The notes: generated by a model from the letters alone, not told the origin. A stretch of 64,000 bases of DNA from Papio anubis (GCF_008728515.1 NC_044990.1:63096879-63160878); one strand, 5' to 3'. Positions 25,306-35,725 are shown, counted from the first letter of the stretch. Made by a program: numbers and translations.

Positions 25306-25602
25306 GGGCTGGGTGCAGTGACTCACAATGCTTGTAATGCCAACCCTTTGGGAGACTAAGGCGGGAGGACCAATTGCGCCCAAGAGTTGGAGACCAACCT
25401 GAGCAACATAGTTAGACACTGTCTCTGCAAGAAAAAGAAAAAAAGAAAACTAAATTAGTCAGGTGTGGTGGCACATACCTGTAGTCATAGCCACTCGGGA
25501 AGTTGAAGCAGGAGATTGTTTGAGCCCAGAAGGTCAAGGCTACAGTGAACTATAATGGTACCACTGTGCTCCAGCCTGAGTGACAGAATGAGACCTTGGC
25601 TC

Positions 25603-25606
<4 letters not shown>
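25306..25606 (+). mobile_element. AluJ-like element, plus strand
   Basis: A dimeric Alu in sense orientation from 'ggctgggtgcagtgactc' to 'gacagaatgagaccttgg', with an A/G-rich middle linker at about 25431-25450. The high divergence and 'agcccagaaggtcaaggc' block point to AluJ. Its 3' tail has turned into the (CA)n tract that follows. Confidence 0.95.

Positions 25607-25638
<32 letters not shown>
25605..25638 (+). repeat. (CA)n microsatellite on an Alu tail
   Basis: About sixteen CA units directly continue the Alu 3' tail and end in 'catatatta'. This is a common route of microsatellite birth and is probably polymorphic. Confidence 0.97.
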
Positions 25639-25643
<5 letters not shown>

Positions 25644-25700
25644 TAGGGGAGAACTAGGTTTGATTAACCCAATCCTCTTCACCTTAGATTAAGTAAAGTA

Positions 25701-25995
25701 CAGTTGACCCTTGAATAACAGAAGTTTGAACTGTATGGTTCTACTTACATGCAGATTTTCTCTGACCTCTGCCATCTCTGAAGCAGAAAGGCTAATCCTT
25801 CCTCTTCCTCTCTTTCTCAGCCTACTCAACACGAAGATGATGAGGATGAAGACCTTTGTGATGATTCAATTCCAATAAATGAATAGTAAATATATTTTGA
25901 TTATGATTTTTTAATAACTTTTCTCTAGCTGACTTTATTGTAAGAATACAGTATATTTCACTCCCCTAACCACCAAGTTGTTCAAGGGTCAACTG
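25701..25995 (+). mobile_element. Tigger2/MER28-like DNA transposon, internally deleted
   Basis: The left end cagttgacccttgaataac and right end gttcaagggtcaactg are inverted repeats of each other, and TA precedes the left end. The 295-bp interior keeps a stretch at about 25822-25885 that reads as the acidic C-terminal tail of a Tigger transposase (DEDEDLCDDS-type residues) followed by a stop. The element is thus a deletion derivative with only the last part of the transposase left. The name is from memory. Confidence 0.85.
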
Positions 25996-26014
25996 CATTT
26001 ACATTCAACACATC

Positions 26015-26166
26015 ATTAAATTAAATATAAAGGGTTTATACATTTATATAAATATATATTAATATATAATATATATTTATATTAATAATATATATTTATA
26101 TATTTATATATTATATATAATATATATTTATATATTAAATTAAATACAAAGGGTTTGAATCATTTA
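26015..26166. repeat. AT-rich tract bounded by ~32-bp direct repeats
   Basis: Copies at 26015-26046 and 26134-26166 share attaaattaaata, aaagggttt and a cattta end with few differences. Between them lies an almost pure A/T tract of TATATT and TTTATA words, able to form many hairpins. It looks like a local duplication followed by expansion of the AT tract. Confidence 0.85.
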
Positions 26167-26340
26167 AAAGTTTAAACTTTTTTAAATAATATTTTTACAT
26201 ATTTATTGAGTACATGTAATTTTTTTACATGCATAGAATTTGTAATGATTCTACATATTTAGGGTATAAATCACTTTGAATATTTATTATTTCAACATTT
26301 TAGGAAATTTCTCTTCTAGTTATTTTGTTACTTTTGTCAC

Positions 26341-26619
26341 TTTTTTTTTTTTTTTTTTTTAGACAGAGTCTCCCTCTGTTGTCCAGGCTGGAGTGCAATG
26401 GTGCAATCTCGGCTCACTGCAGCCTCCACCTCCTGGGTTTAAGCAATTCTCTGCCTCAGCCTCCCGAGTAGCTGGGATTACAGGTGCCTGCCACCACGCC
26501 TGGCTAATTTTTTTTTGTATTTTTAGTAGAGACGGAGTTTCACCATCTTGGCCAGGGTAGTGTTGAACTCCTGACCTCATGATCTACCCACCTCAGCCTC
26601 CTGAAGTGCTGGGATTACC
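26341..26619 (-). mobile_element. Alu element with truncated 5' end, minus strand
   Basis: A reverse-complement Alu from a T tail (26341-26360) to 'ctgaagtgctgggattac'. The last ~24 bp of the usual terminus ('ggcgtgagccaccgcgc' region) is absent. The 13-bp perfect target duplication ttttgttactttt at 26323-26335 and 26620-26632 shows that the truncation happened at insertion. The age looks like AluS. Confidence 0.95.
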
Positions 26620-26725
26620 TTTTGTTACTTTTCATATGAGTCATACTGACCTTTCATTCTTGTTCATCTGTTCTTGTAGCTATTAATTTGTACCTGTTAA
26701 TTGTACGAGGTAACAGAGTATATGA

Positions 26726-27123
26726 TATATTAATAGGTACATTCTTGTTCATCTGTTCATCCTACTAATAGATAATAGGTATAAGTTAATAGGTATAAGA
26801 ACAGATAGCCTGTAATCCCAGCACTTTGGGAGGCCGAGGCGGGTGGATCACGAGGTCAGGAGATCGAGACCATCCGGGCTAACATGGTGAAACCCCGTCT
26901 CTACTAAAAATACAAAAAACTAGCCGGGCGTGGTGGCGGGCGCCTGTAGTCCCAGCTACTCGGAGGCTGAGGCAGGAGAATGGCGTGAACCTGGGAGGCG
27001 GAGCTTGCAGTGAGCCGAGATCGCGCCACTGCACTCCAGCCTGGGTGACACAGCGCGAGACTCCGTCTCAAAAAAAAAAAAAAAAAAAAAAAACAGATAA
27101 ACAAGAATGTACCTATTAATATA
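26726..27123. repeat. 33-nt inverted repeat (foldback) split by an AluY
   Basis: The left arm is 26726-26758. The right arm is 26799-26807 continued at 27100-27123, with the AluY and its target duplicate between. Once the Alu is removed, the right arm is the reverse complement of the left at 32 of 33 positions, around a 40-nt loop that itself repeats taataggtat. The surrounding sequence, 26633-26807, is not L1-like although it sits inside an L1, so it appears to be filler DNA. A direct copy of part of the arm (cattcttgttcatctgttc) also lies at 26655-26673. Confidence 0.85.
26808..27091 (+). mobile_element. AluY-like element, slightly 5'-truncated
   Basis: A dimeric Alu with low divergence and intact CpGs, carrying AluY-type blocks such as 'gaggtcaggagatcgaga', 'gctaacatggtgaaaccc', 'ggagaatggcgtgaacc' and 'gcggagcttgcagtgag'. 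The first ~20 bp is missing (it starts gcctgtaatccc). The A tail is about 24 bp. Target duplication aacagata lies at 26800-26807 and 27092-27099. It is the youngest-looking insertion in the window. Confidence 0.95.
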
Positions 27124-28526
27124 CAATACACTGTTGTTCACTACACTCACCCTACTCTGCTATCTAACATTAGAACTTGTTATTTTAATCTAACTGTATG
27201 TTTTTACATATTAACCAACCCTTCTTTATCCAACCTCCACACGCTGTATACCCACACACCCTTCCTAGCCTCTGGTATCTATCATTCTATGTTTTACATC
27301 TATGAGATTAACTTTTTTAGCTTTCACATATGAATAAGGACATGTGATATTTGTCTTTCTGTGCCTGACTTATTTCACTGAACATAATGACCTACAGTTA
27401 CATCCAGGTTTCTGAAAATAACAGGATTTTATTCTTTTTTAAGGCCAAATATTATTCCATTGTGCATATAAAACACATTTTCTTTATCCATTTGTCCAAT
27501 GACAGATGCTTAGGTTGATTCCATCCCTTTGCTATTGTGAACACTGCTGCAATAAACGTTGGGGTGCAATAAGCGTGAGAGCACAGGTATTCATTTGATC
27601 TACTGATTTTCTGTCCTTTTGATAGATACACAGTGGGAGAACGGCTGGATAGTATGGTAGTTCTATTTTTCAATTTTCTTTTTGGAGAAATTTCTATACT
27701 GTTTTCCATAGCAGCTGTATAAATTTACATTCCCAACAACTGTGTATAAGAGTTCCCCTTTTTTCCATATCTTTGCCAGGATCTGTTGCTTTTTGTCTTT
27801 TTAATAATAGTCATTCTATTATCATCTTGGGTAAAATGATATCTCAGTGTGGTTTTAATTCACATTCCCCTGCTGATTTGTAATGTTGAGCATCTTTGAA
27901 TGTACCTGTAGGCCATTTGTATGACTTTTTTTGATAAATGTCTATTCACGTCTTTTGCCTACTTTTTAGTGGGATTATTTGTGTTTTTACTGTTGAGTTG
28001 TTTGAGCTCCTTCTACATTCCTGATATTAGTGCCTTGTTGGAGGAATAGTTTGCAAATGTTTCCTCCCATTCAACAAGTTGTCTCTTTACTCTGTTCATT
28101 GTTCTCTTTGCTGTGAGAAGACTTTTAATTTAATGAAGTCTGATTTGTTTATTTTTGTTTTTGTTGCCTGGGATTTTAAGGACTTAGCCATAAACATTTT
28201 GCCTAGTCCAAGGTCCAAAGGCATTTCCCCTACATTTTTTTCTAGTAGTTTTATAGCTTTGAGTGTTACATATAAGTCTTTCATTAATCTTTAATTAACT
28301 TTTATATAAGGTGAGAGATAGGGGTCCAGTTTCATTCTCCTGAATATGATTATCCGATTTTCCCAGTATCAGTTATAGAAGAGGATGCCCTTTCCCCAGT
28401 GTATGGTCTTGGCACCTTTGTGGAAAATCTATTGGTTGTAGATTGATGGATTTATTTCTAGGATCCCTGTTTTGTTCCAATGATTTTTGTCTGTTTTTAT
28501 AAGAATACCATTCTTTTTCATTACTG

Positions 28527-28605
28527 TAACCTTGTAATATATTTTGAAGTCAGATAATTTCAAGTCAGATAACCTTGTAATATATTTTGAAGTCAGATAA
28601 TTTCA
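28527..28605. repeat. 43-bp tandem duplication within L1 ORF2 remnant
   Basis: Copies of a 36-bp segment starting taaccttgtaatat and ending agataatttca lie at 28527-28562 and 28570-28605 (period 43). Within that segment they are identical. Since the surrounding L1 is much diverged from consensus, the identity points to a duplication later than the L1 insertion. Confidence 0.9.
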
Positions 28606-29118
28606 TGACTTGTTATTGGTCTGTTCAGGTTTTCCATGTCTTCCTGATTCAATCTTGGTAGGTGTATGTGTCCATGAGCTTATCTATTTTCTCTAGGTTT
28701 TCCAGTTTGTTAGCTTATAGTTGTTCTGATAATATTTTGTATTTCTTTGGTATCAGTTGTAATGTCTGCTTTTTCATTTCTGATTGTAACTTGGATTTTC
28801 TGTCTTTTTTACCGGGTTAGTCTAGCTAGCAATTCATAATTTATTTTTTAATCTTTTCAGAAAACCAAATTCACTTAGTGAATTCTCTGTATTGTTTTGT
28901 AGTCCCTATTTTGTTTAGTTCTGCTCTGATCTTTATATTTCTTCTACTCATTTTGGATTTTGTTCGTTCTTGCTTTTTCAGTTCCTTCAGGTACATCAAT
29001 AGATTGTTTATTTGGAATATTTTTTGATGTAGGTGTTTATGGCTATAAACTTCCCTCTTAGGTCTGCTTTTGCTGAATTTCATAGGTTTTTGGTATGTTT
29101 TAGTTTGATTTTGTTTAA

Positions 29119-29408
29119 TTTTTTTTTTTGACAGTCTTGCTCTGTCATCCAGGCTGGAGTGCAACGACATGATCTCAGCTCACTGCAACCTCACCTCCCA
29201 AGCTCAAGCAATCCTCCTGCCTCAGTCTCCCAAGTAACTGGGACTACGGGCATGTGCTGACATGCCCAGCTAATTTTTGTTATTTTTTTGTAGGACAGGG
29301 TTTTGCCATGTTGCCCAGGCTTGTCTTTGAAATCGTGGGCTCAAGCAATCCACCCCCATCTGCCTCCAAATGTGCTGGAATTACAGGGGTGAGCCACTGC
29401 ACCCAACC
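29119..29408 (-). mobile_element. AluJ-like element, minus strand
   Basis: A reverse-complement Alu from an 11-nt T tail to 'gtgagccactgcacccaacc', inserted in the L1 ORF2 remnant. It has several substitutions and small deletions. The flanks 'ttgattttgtttaa' and 'tcaaattttgttttta' form a rough target duplication. The plus frame 29254-29508 is incidental. Confidence 0.95.
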
Positions 29409-31119
29409 TTCAAATTTTGTTTTTAATGTCCTCCTTAATTTTTTTCTTGACACAATGGTCGTCAGGAGTATGTTGAGTATTTCCCATGTATTTGTACTGT
29501 TTCCATAGTTCTTGTTAATGATATCTAGTTTTATTATATTGTGGTCAGAGAAGATACTTAATATGATTTCAGATTTTTAAAATTTGTTGAGGTTTGTTTT
29601 GTGTCCTAACATATGGTCTCTTCTGGAAAATATTCCATGTGCTTATAAGAAGAATGTGTACCTGCTGAATGAAATGTTTGGTAGCTGTCTGTTAGGTCCA
29701 TTTTACCTGAAGTGCAATTCTATATTTAGATCCAATATTTCTTTGTTAATTTTTTTGTCTAGATGATCTGTCTGAAGGTGACAGTAGGCTGTTAACGTCC
29801 CAAACTGTTAATATATTGCAGTCTATCTCTCTCTTTAGATCTAATCATATTTGTTTTGTATTATCTGATATCCCACTTTTGGGTGCACACATGTTTAAAA
29901 TTGTTATATCCTCTTGCTAAATTTATCTCTTTATCATTATAAAATGACCTTGTTTGTCCCTTTTTACTGTTTTTGACTTAAAATCTTTTACGTGATTTAA
30001 GTATAGCTGGCATCAGGATTAGCAGGTCCAGGTGGGCCAATTCATGGGCCTTCATGAAGCTTGCTCAGGTGCTGAGAGTGGCAGTGGTGGGCTGGGCAGG
30101 TGGACAGGTATTCAGGAGGTATGGCATAAGTAATAGCAGGAGCAGTGGTGAAACACACTTCTGACTCCTAAGCAGTTGATGCTGGTGTTGGCCGTGACAG
30201 TGATGGGGTAGGTGGGACAGTCCCCAGGTCTGCAAGTGGCATGCACAACTATGCTGGTTGTGGCAGACTGAGTTGGCCTGACCTCAGGCTCCGAGGAAGA
30301 GTGCTTTGGTGCCAACATTAGTGGATGGGGCTGTGTGAGCCCGAGGCACCCAGGCACTTTTTTGGGCAGTAGGGAAGGGTGAGGAGTGAAGCTGGGTTTG
30401 GCAGGCCTGTCTCTCCTCAGGCCCCCTGGTGGTACATATAGGTGTGGGCTGTTATAGGCAGGGGTGAGTTGATTCCCAGGCACCTGGTGGAATGCTCTGG
30501 TGGCGTGGCAGAGGATGAGCTGCAGCCCCACTGCAGGGGGTGGCTTGCACTTTGGCCCTTGTGGCAGCAACCAACAACAGCAGTGGCTGCCAGTGGAATT
30601 TATCAATAGGACTCCAGGGATGTGACGATGCAGGGATGTGACGATGCATCCAGGGTAGGATGCAGTCTGATGGGGACTGATCTCTCAAAACTGGTGCCTT
30701 ACTAGAGTTGTTTAGGACTCAAGGGGTGTGTGGGACTCATCTTGAGCTCCCTCTCTGGACCGGAGCTGTCATGCTATCTCCAGGAAGCTCTTTATGTTAA
30801 TCTCAGGGTATGCAAGAGTAAGAGGCTCTCCCATGGGTAAGATTGCAGGAGTCCCTGAAAGGTATGAGGATTGCTGGGGGGTCTCTCTCTTACCCTTTTC
30901 CCAAACCAGGGAGCTTATCTGGAGTACTAGCCAATCCCAGTTTAGTAGGCTATTCTGACTCTCTCTCATTTGCCCGTGGTGTTTCCTGTCACTTCTCTGC
31001 TGAATTCCAGTGTTCTTTCTTAAATGACCTATCGAAAGTGTAATTATCTACTCATTCTGTTGGTTCTTTGAGGAGGACGGAAGTACCATATGCCTCTAGT
31101 CAGCGATCTTGAAGCCCTT

Positions 31120-31631
31120 CCAATTTTAAGAAAATATTGAAGACTTCCCAGTGTTAGGATAAGCAGTCATCATGAACAGTACCTGTGAGTATGGCTTTAT
31201 TAGTACTCGCCTGTCTTCATTTTAATACTGCAATACTTTGTAGCAGTGTTTTCTCACCCACTAAAAACGACAGCCGTAGGAAAACCCTTATGTTGCTTGA
31301 TTCTTCTCTGACACATTTAAAATTGCAGTTTTAATTCTGGTCTGTAACTGTAGAGCCAAATATGAAAGGAGAAAGAAATGGGGGAAAACCCTATTTTATT
31401 GCTATTTTTCATCACACGAAACACAGGCCTTCTCCCTCCTTCCTTCTTACTTTTGCTTCCCATACTAAATGTTAGAAAGATGAGCAAAGGTGAAAAGAAA
31501 GGGTTAGTCTTTTATCTTCTCTTTTCTTGTCCTCTGACAACCATCCTGTCCTATACTCCCATCTATCCAGCTCTCCTGAGCATCAAGTTTTAGAGGAGGT
31601 AATAAGGGCAAAACATAGAAACAGCATAAAG
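31120..31631. other. Unassigned sequence, no gene recognised
   Basis: The short plus frame 31378-31593 has no recognisable domain. No named repeat was found. Confidence 0.4.
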
Positions 31632-31826
31632 CACAAGCCCCTGGATGGCTTTGAATTTGGCCCAACACAAGCTCATAAACTTTCTTAAAACATTATGAGG
31701 CCTTTTTTTTTTGTGATTTTATTTTTGGCTCATCAGCTATAATTAGTGTGAGTGTATTTTGTATGTGGCCCAAGTCAATTATTCTTCCAATGTGGCCCAG
31801 GGAAGCCAAAAGATTGGACACACCTG
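31632..31826 (-). mobile_element. hAT-type nonautonomous transposon (MER30-like)
   Basis: The blocks 'ttggcccaacacaagctc', 'cattatgaggcc' and 'aatgtggcccagggaagcc', ending 'ggacacacctg', match a common human hAT-Charlie-type element in reverse orientation (its usual start is 'caggggtgtccaat'). The left end is eroded. The family name is from memory and should be confirmed. Confidence 0.65.
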
Positions 31827-31934
31827 GTGTAATATGTAAAAAGAGGAATAAAGAGCAGAGCAAAGTAAGATTCTCATTACTTCTAGTCCCTGCCTGTCAA
31901 TTGACTAAAATCATATCTTCTCCTTTACCATTAC

Positions 31935-32290
31935 TTTAGTTAGGGCAACTAAAGCAGGATTTATAACAAACAAGTGAAAAATTCCAGTGGCTTAATAAAA
32001 TAAAAGTTTATTTCTCTCTTATAAAGAGTTCATTTCAGTTGGACTCCATTGGGCAGCTCATGGCTGGCCTCCAAGGAGTGATTCAGGAATCCAGGCTTCT
32101 TCCAACTTATGATATCATCATCTCTAACATGTGGACTTTAATGCCTCAAGGAGAGGTGAAAGAGTATGAGGAAGGAACACTGCAACTCACATCACTTTAA
32201 CTTTACATTTCCATTCACCAGAGCTGGTCTCACATGAATGGAAATACGTAGCAGCTGCTCGCCAACAATTCTAGTCTGTGTAAAGGTACA
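31935..32290. mobile_element. Probable old interspersed repeat, family not assigned
   Basis: The segment contains 'ccagtggcttaataaaata' and 'gtttatttctctcttata' followed by 'ctccattgggcagctcatg' and, later, 'ccagagctggtctcacatg'. I recognise this block order from a medium-reiterated human repeat but cannot name it. No termini were located. Confidence 0.4.
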
Positions 32291-32824
32291 TAGACTTTAA
32301 GCGTTCCATTAGTTATCTATCTATGCCATACACCCCATGAGACTTTATTTCAAGTCCCTGTTTGTCCACTATGTTCCCGGTTTCTTTCATCAACCTAGAA
32401 TGTATACATAAGCTAATGGTTCTATATGAAAGTCCATGATCTTAAATGTTACCATTGCATTGAGAACAGATATATTTGAAGAGTTTCAATATAGGCTCTG
32501 AACACACTTACTTGAAAAATTGTTGACAGGTAAAATTATTTGGATTTATGTTTTTATGAGAACAATAAAATACATCAGGGATATTAGGGACTAAATAGGA
32601 TTTTGTAGGGAGAAATTAGAACTAAATCATCTCATGTAACAATAATTATATGAAAAATGATTCAAAACATAATTGACATTTAATGTTAAGGAAAGTATAT
32701 AAATTGATGGCTGCACATAACAACATTTTAGGGAGCGGCATGCAAGTGGAATTCTGTAGAGGTGTGATGATTCTTTTACTACAGAAGCAGCTGTAAGAAG
32801 AGAAGTCAGAATATACATGTTCTT
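32291..32824. other. AT-rich sequence, no gene recognised
   Basis: The overlapping minus frames 32627-32818 and 32646-32828 are short and featureless. No named repeat was found. Confidence 0.4.
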
Positions 32825-32830
32825 TCATGG

Positions 32831-33174
32831 GTTCGTTTTTTTGTTTGTTTGTTTGTTTGTTTGTTTGTTTGTTTGAGACAGAGTTTCACTCTTGTCCCCC
32901 AGTCTGGAGGTCTGGAGTGCAATGTCCTGATCTCGGTTCTCTGCAACCTCTGCCTCCCAGGTTCAAGTGATTCTCCTGCCTCAGCCTCCTAAGTAGCTGG
33001 GATTACAGGTGCATGCCACCATGCCCGGCTAATTTTTTGTATTTTTAGTAGGGAATGTTTCACTATGTTTCACCATGTTGGCCAGACTGGTCTCCAACCC
33101 CTGACCTCAGGTGATCCACCCACCTCAGACTCCCAAAGTGCTGGGATTACAGGCATGAGCCACCTTGCTTGGCC
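32831..33174 (-). mobile_element. Alu element, minus strand, with (TTTG)n tail
   Basis: A reverse-complement full-length Alu. Its tail has evolved into about eight TTTG units (32842-32875). The body keeps 'ctctgcaacctctgcctcc' and ends 'gccaccttgcttggcc'. Two small internal duplications are visible, gtctgga near 32901-32916 and tttcac.atg near 33057-33075. tcatgg flanks both ends (32825-32830 and 33175-33180). Confidence 0.95.
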
Positions 33175-33180
33175 TCATGG

Positions 33181-34229
33181 AGTGGTTTTTGAAAGTGATT
33201 TGTTATTTTTTTGTGTACTAATTCCTCTAGGAGATAATAGACATTAGATTTTTCCCTCCACAGACAGAGACTGAAGTATTTTATCTTGATATTCTCAGGA
33301 CACAGCAGTGTTTGACCTATCTTTGGAACTCAGATGAGTTCTACAGTCAGAAGGAGGATTTTTGTTTCTTTCTGCTCTGTGTAAATCAGCTAAGAGCTGC
33401 TAGGGAAAGGTCATTGATCTTCATAGATACAGTAGAGAAAAGCATTCTGGGTCCATTTCTCTGATGAGGTATAAAAACCTAACACAGGCAACTCACTCTG
33501 GTTAGTAAATGACCACAGAGATTATTTTAGAAATGGTACTCTAAAGGAGGAATGATAAATTTGGTGGTTATTTTATTAAAGTTCTAAATATATCTTTTGT
33601 TGTATTAAAATAGAAAAGGTACTAGATTCATGTTATAAATTATAGTTGAGAATTTATTAGTAGAAAAACTCTTTGAAATTTGCTGCATTTTATTGTTTTG
33701 ATATATTGTAACTTTGATATGTTTATATCTTCTGACTTTATTTGATTAATATACATATAATTATTTAAATTATTTTTGTTTACTTATATAAATTATTTGA
33801 TTTCATCTTTTAAATTCCTCTATATTACATGATGGCCAAGTGTTTTAGACTAAAAGGAAAAAGTACATGATTCCTGGTCTCACAAATATAGAGATCAGGG
33901 AAAGAAGGAAGAGAAAAATAATATAATCTGAGAAGAGCTTGGATATACATACAACAATAGAATATGAGAGCTATATTCAACACAGGAAAGAGAAAAATAC
34001 GTATTTTGTTGTTAGTTTGTTATTTAACTATCTTTCTTAACCAACTGAGTCAGGTTGGGATCAACAATTTGACTTATATATGGAACACTAGTGCTTCATA
34101 GTGGCTGGGTCTGACTCATGCTAGTTGCTGAGTAAATGATTATAGAACCGCTGACTTGGCAAAAAGACACTACCTAATCTGTGTTGGTGCGTGTCATGAT
34201 CTTGTGGCAGATGGTCTCAAAGCTAGGAT
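33181..34229. other. AT-rich sequence, no gene recognised
   Basis: No open frame or nameable repeat was found. The sequence from 33590 to 33830 is very AT-rich. Confidence 0.4.
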
Positions 34230-34450
34230 GCATCATGATGAGAGCAAGTATAATGGGAATGTCACATATTTCTATTCTGAATACAGTTATTGAGGACTTA
34301 ACCAAGAAACTGGTTAAAGGTTTTTTATATATACTCTCACTTAAACTTATGTCCTGTGAGGTAGATTCAACTCTTATCCATATTCTACAGATAAAAAAAT
34401 GGAACCTTAAAATGAGTAAATGAACTACATGCTCAATGTCACCAAATTTG
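34230..34450 (+). mobile_element. MIR SINE
   Basis: Sense-orientation MIR order: an 'actctcacttaaacttatg' stretch, 'cctgtgaggtagattcaac', then 'tatccatattctacagat' and 'atgctcaatgtcacc', the last being the MIR 'cccaaggtcac' region. It is diverged, with approximate limits. The opposed frames 34181-34423 and 34174-34464 overlap it and are not genes. A fainter MIR-like piece may lie at 34820-34900. Confidence 0.65.
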
Positions 34451-35010
34451 AACCTAAAAAACAATAATTAAAAAGAAGATCAGATGCCAGATACTGGTCT
34501 TCAAACCACAGTATTTCCTACCTTTTATTTTCTCTTTTCTCATTTTGTAAAATACATTTTAATCATAGTCATGTTTATGGTTAGGCTTTTATTATGCTAC
34601 ACTTACTGGTCCTCTCAAATTAATCCAACATTTATTTATATATTAGTAAATATATGTTAGTAAATATATATGCCATGGTAAGATGTATAACTCAAAACTT
34701 ATATGATTTTAAATATTTAATCATTTGTTACACAAACCAAAATAAATTGTGTTATAAACACAAACTGTTATAAATTGTGAGGTATTTTTACATGTTATCT
34801 TCTGTGTTATAAAAAAAGTGTATACTAGTTATCATTATACCTATATCACAATTGAGGAAATGAAAGAAAATTAGTTGTGACTTGCTCAATTGGAAAATGA
34901 GAAAATAACATAAGGCAGCCTTAGAAAAAAATCACTGACTGTTACACTGGGAGTCATGAATAATAATAGAACCAGAGATATTAAATAGACCAGGCCCAAG
35001 AATTACAGAG

Positions 35011-35420
35011 TGATCTGGTTTGGATATCCCCTCCAAATCCCGTGTTAAAATGTAATGTCCAGTGGTGGAGATGGGTCCTGTTAGAAGGTGATTGACTCAT
35101 GGGGGTGAATTTCTTATGAATGGTTTAGCACCATCCTCTTTGTGCTGTCCTTGAGACAGTGAGTGAGTTAATCATGAGATCTGGTTGTTTAAAGTGTGTG
35201 ACACTTCTCCCACACCATTTTCTCCTGCTCTCTCCATGTGATATGCCTGGTCCCCCTTTGTCTTCCACCACGATTGTAAGTTTCCTTAGGCACCCGAGTA
35301 GATTCCAGCACTGTGCTTCCTGTAAAGGCTGCAGAACAGCAATCCAACTAAACCTCTTTTCTTTATAAATTACTCTATCTCAGGTATTTCTTTATAGCAT
35401 CACAAGAACAACCTAACACA
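35011..35420 (+). mobile_element. MST-type MaLR solitary LTR (copy 4)
   Basis: A 410-bp sense-orientation LTR starting 'tgatctggtttggatatcc', with 'atcatgagatctggttg', 'cgattgtaagtttcct' and 'ctaaacctcttttctttat' blocks and ending 'cctaacaca'. A perfect 5-bp target duplication, cagag, lies at 35006-35010 and 35421-35425. It is more diverged and slightly longer than copies 1-3, fitting an older MST subfamily. The frame 35159-35368 is incidental. Confidence 0.95.
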
Positions 35421-35436
35421 CAGAGCTAGCAAGAAG

Positions 35437-35457
35437 ATAGATAGGTAGGTAGGTAGG

Positions 35458-35512
<55 letters not shown>
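35437..35512 (+). repeat. Compound tetranucleotide STR: ATAG2-GTAG4-ATAG13
   Basis: Two ATAG units (35437-35444), four GTAG units (35445-35460) and thirteen perfect ATAG units (35461-35512) lie in register. A short satellite stretch of GATA words follows at 35544-35559. The long pure run makes this locus very likely polymorphic in length. Confidence 0.98.
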
Positions 35513-35513
<1 letters not shown>

Positions 35514-35694
35514 GGCTCATACATAAGTATGTATCTCCATATAGACAGATAGATAGATACAAAAGCTACATTTCTCACTAAAATTTTGATGACAATTTGC
35601 TTAAGGTTTTCCTTTATTTGGGTAGTTTTTTCTGCCTTTGGATTCCTATTTGGGTAAACATCCTTACCTTCTTCACTGCGTGTATTTTAGTTCC

Positions 35695-35725
35695 TACTTA
35701 CCATGTGCTAAGCCCATGGTAAGTA
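35695..35725. other. Perfect 11-bp stem hairpin
   Basis: tacttaccatg (35695-35705) and catggtaagta (35715-35725) are exact reverse complements around a 9-nt loop. The stem is too short for a microRNA precursor. It may be chance, or a remnant of a mirror event during replication. Confidence 0.7.

Larger units (their letters stand above)
26170..31119 (-). mobile_element. Old L1 (L1PB/L1MA type), both ends present, middle missing, minus strand
   Basis: The 3' UTR lies at the left, and ORF2 remnants can be followed to about 30009. A G-rich (plus strand) block, 30010-31119, ends with the reverse complement of the 5' start 'ggaagggcttcaagat', typical of L1M/L1PB 5' UTRs. ORF1 and the start of ORF2 are not seen, so the junction near 30009 marks a deletion. 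Minus frame 27452-27709 is the ORF2 C-terminal piece (TIAKGWNQPK, DKWIKKM). Three Alus (26341, 26808, 29119) lie inside. The long minus frame 30112-30606 (164 codons) is in 5' UTR sequence and is not thought to be a protein. Confidence 0.85.

Noticed and set aside
30112..30606. 164-codon minus-strand open frame, the longest outside the young L1
   Set aside because: It lies in GC-richer L1 5' UTR-like sequence, is proline/histidine-rich with no domain, and overlaps another frame (30452-30688). Composition explains it.
35437..35512. Regular repeats that could suggest a CRISPR array
   Set aside because: A 4-bp unit without spacers is a microsatellite. No repeat-spacer pattern exists anywhere in the window.
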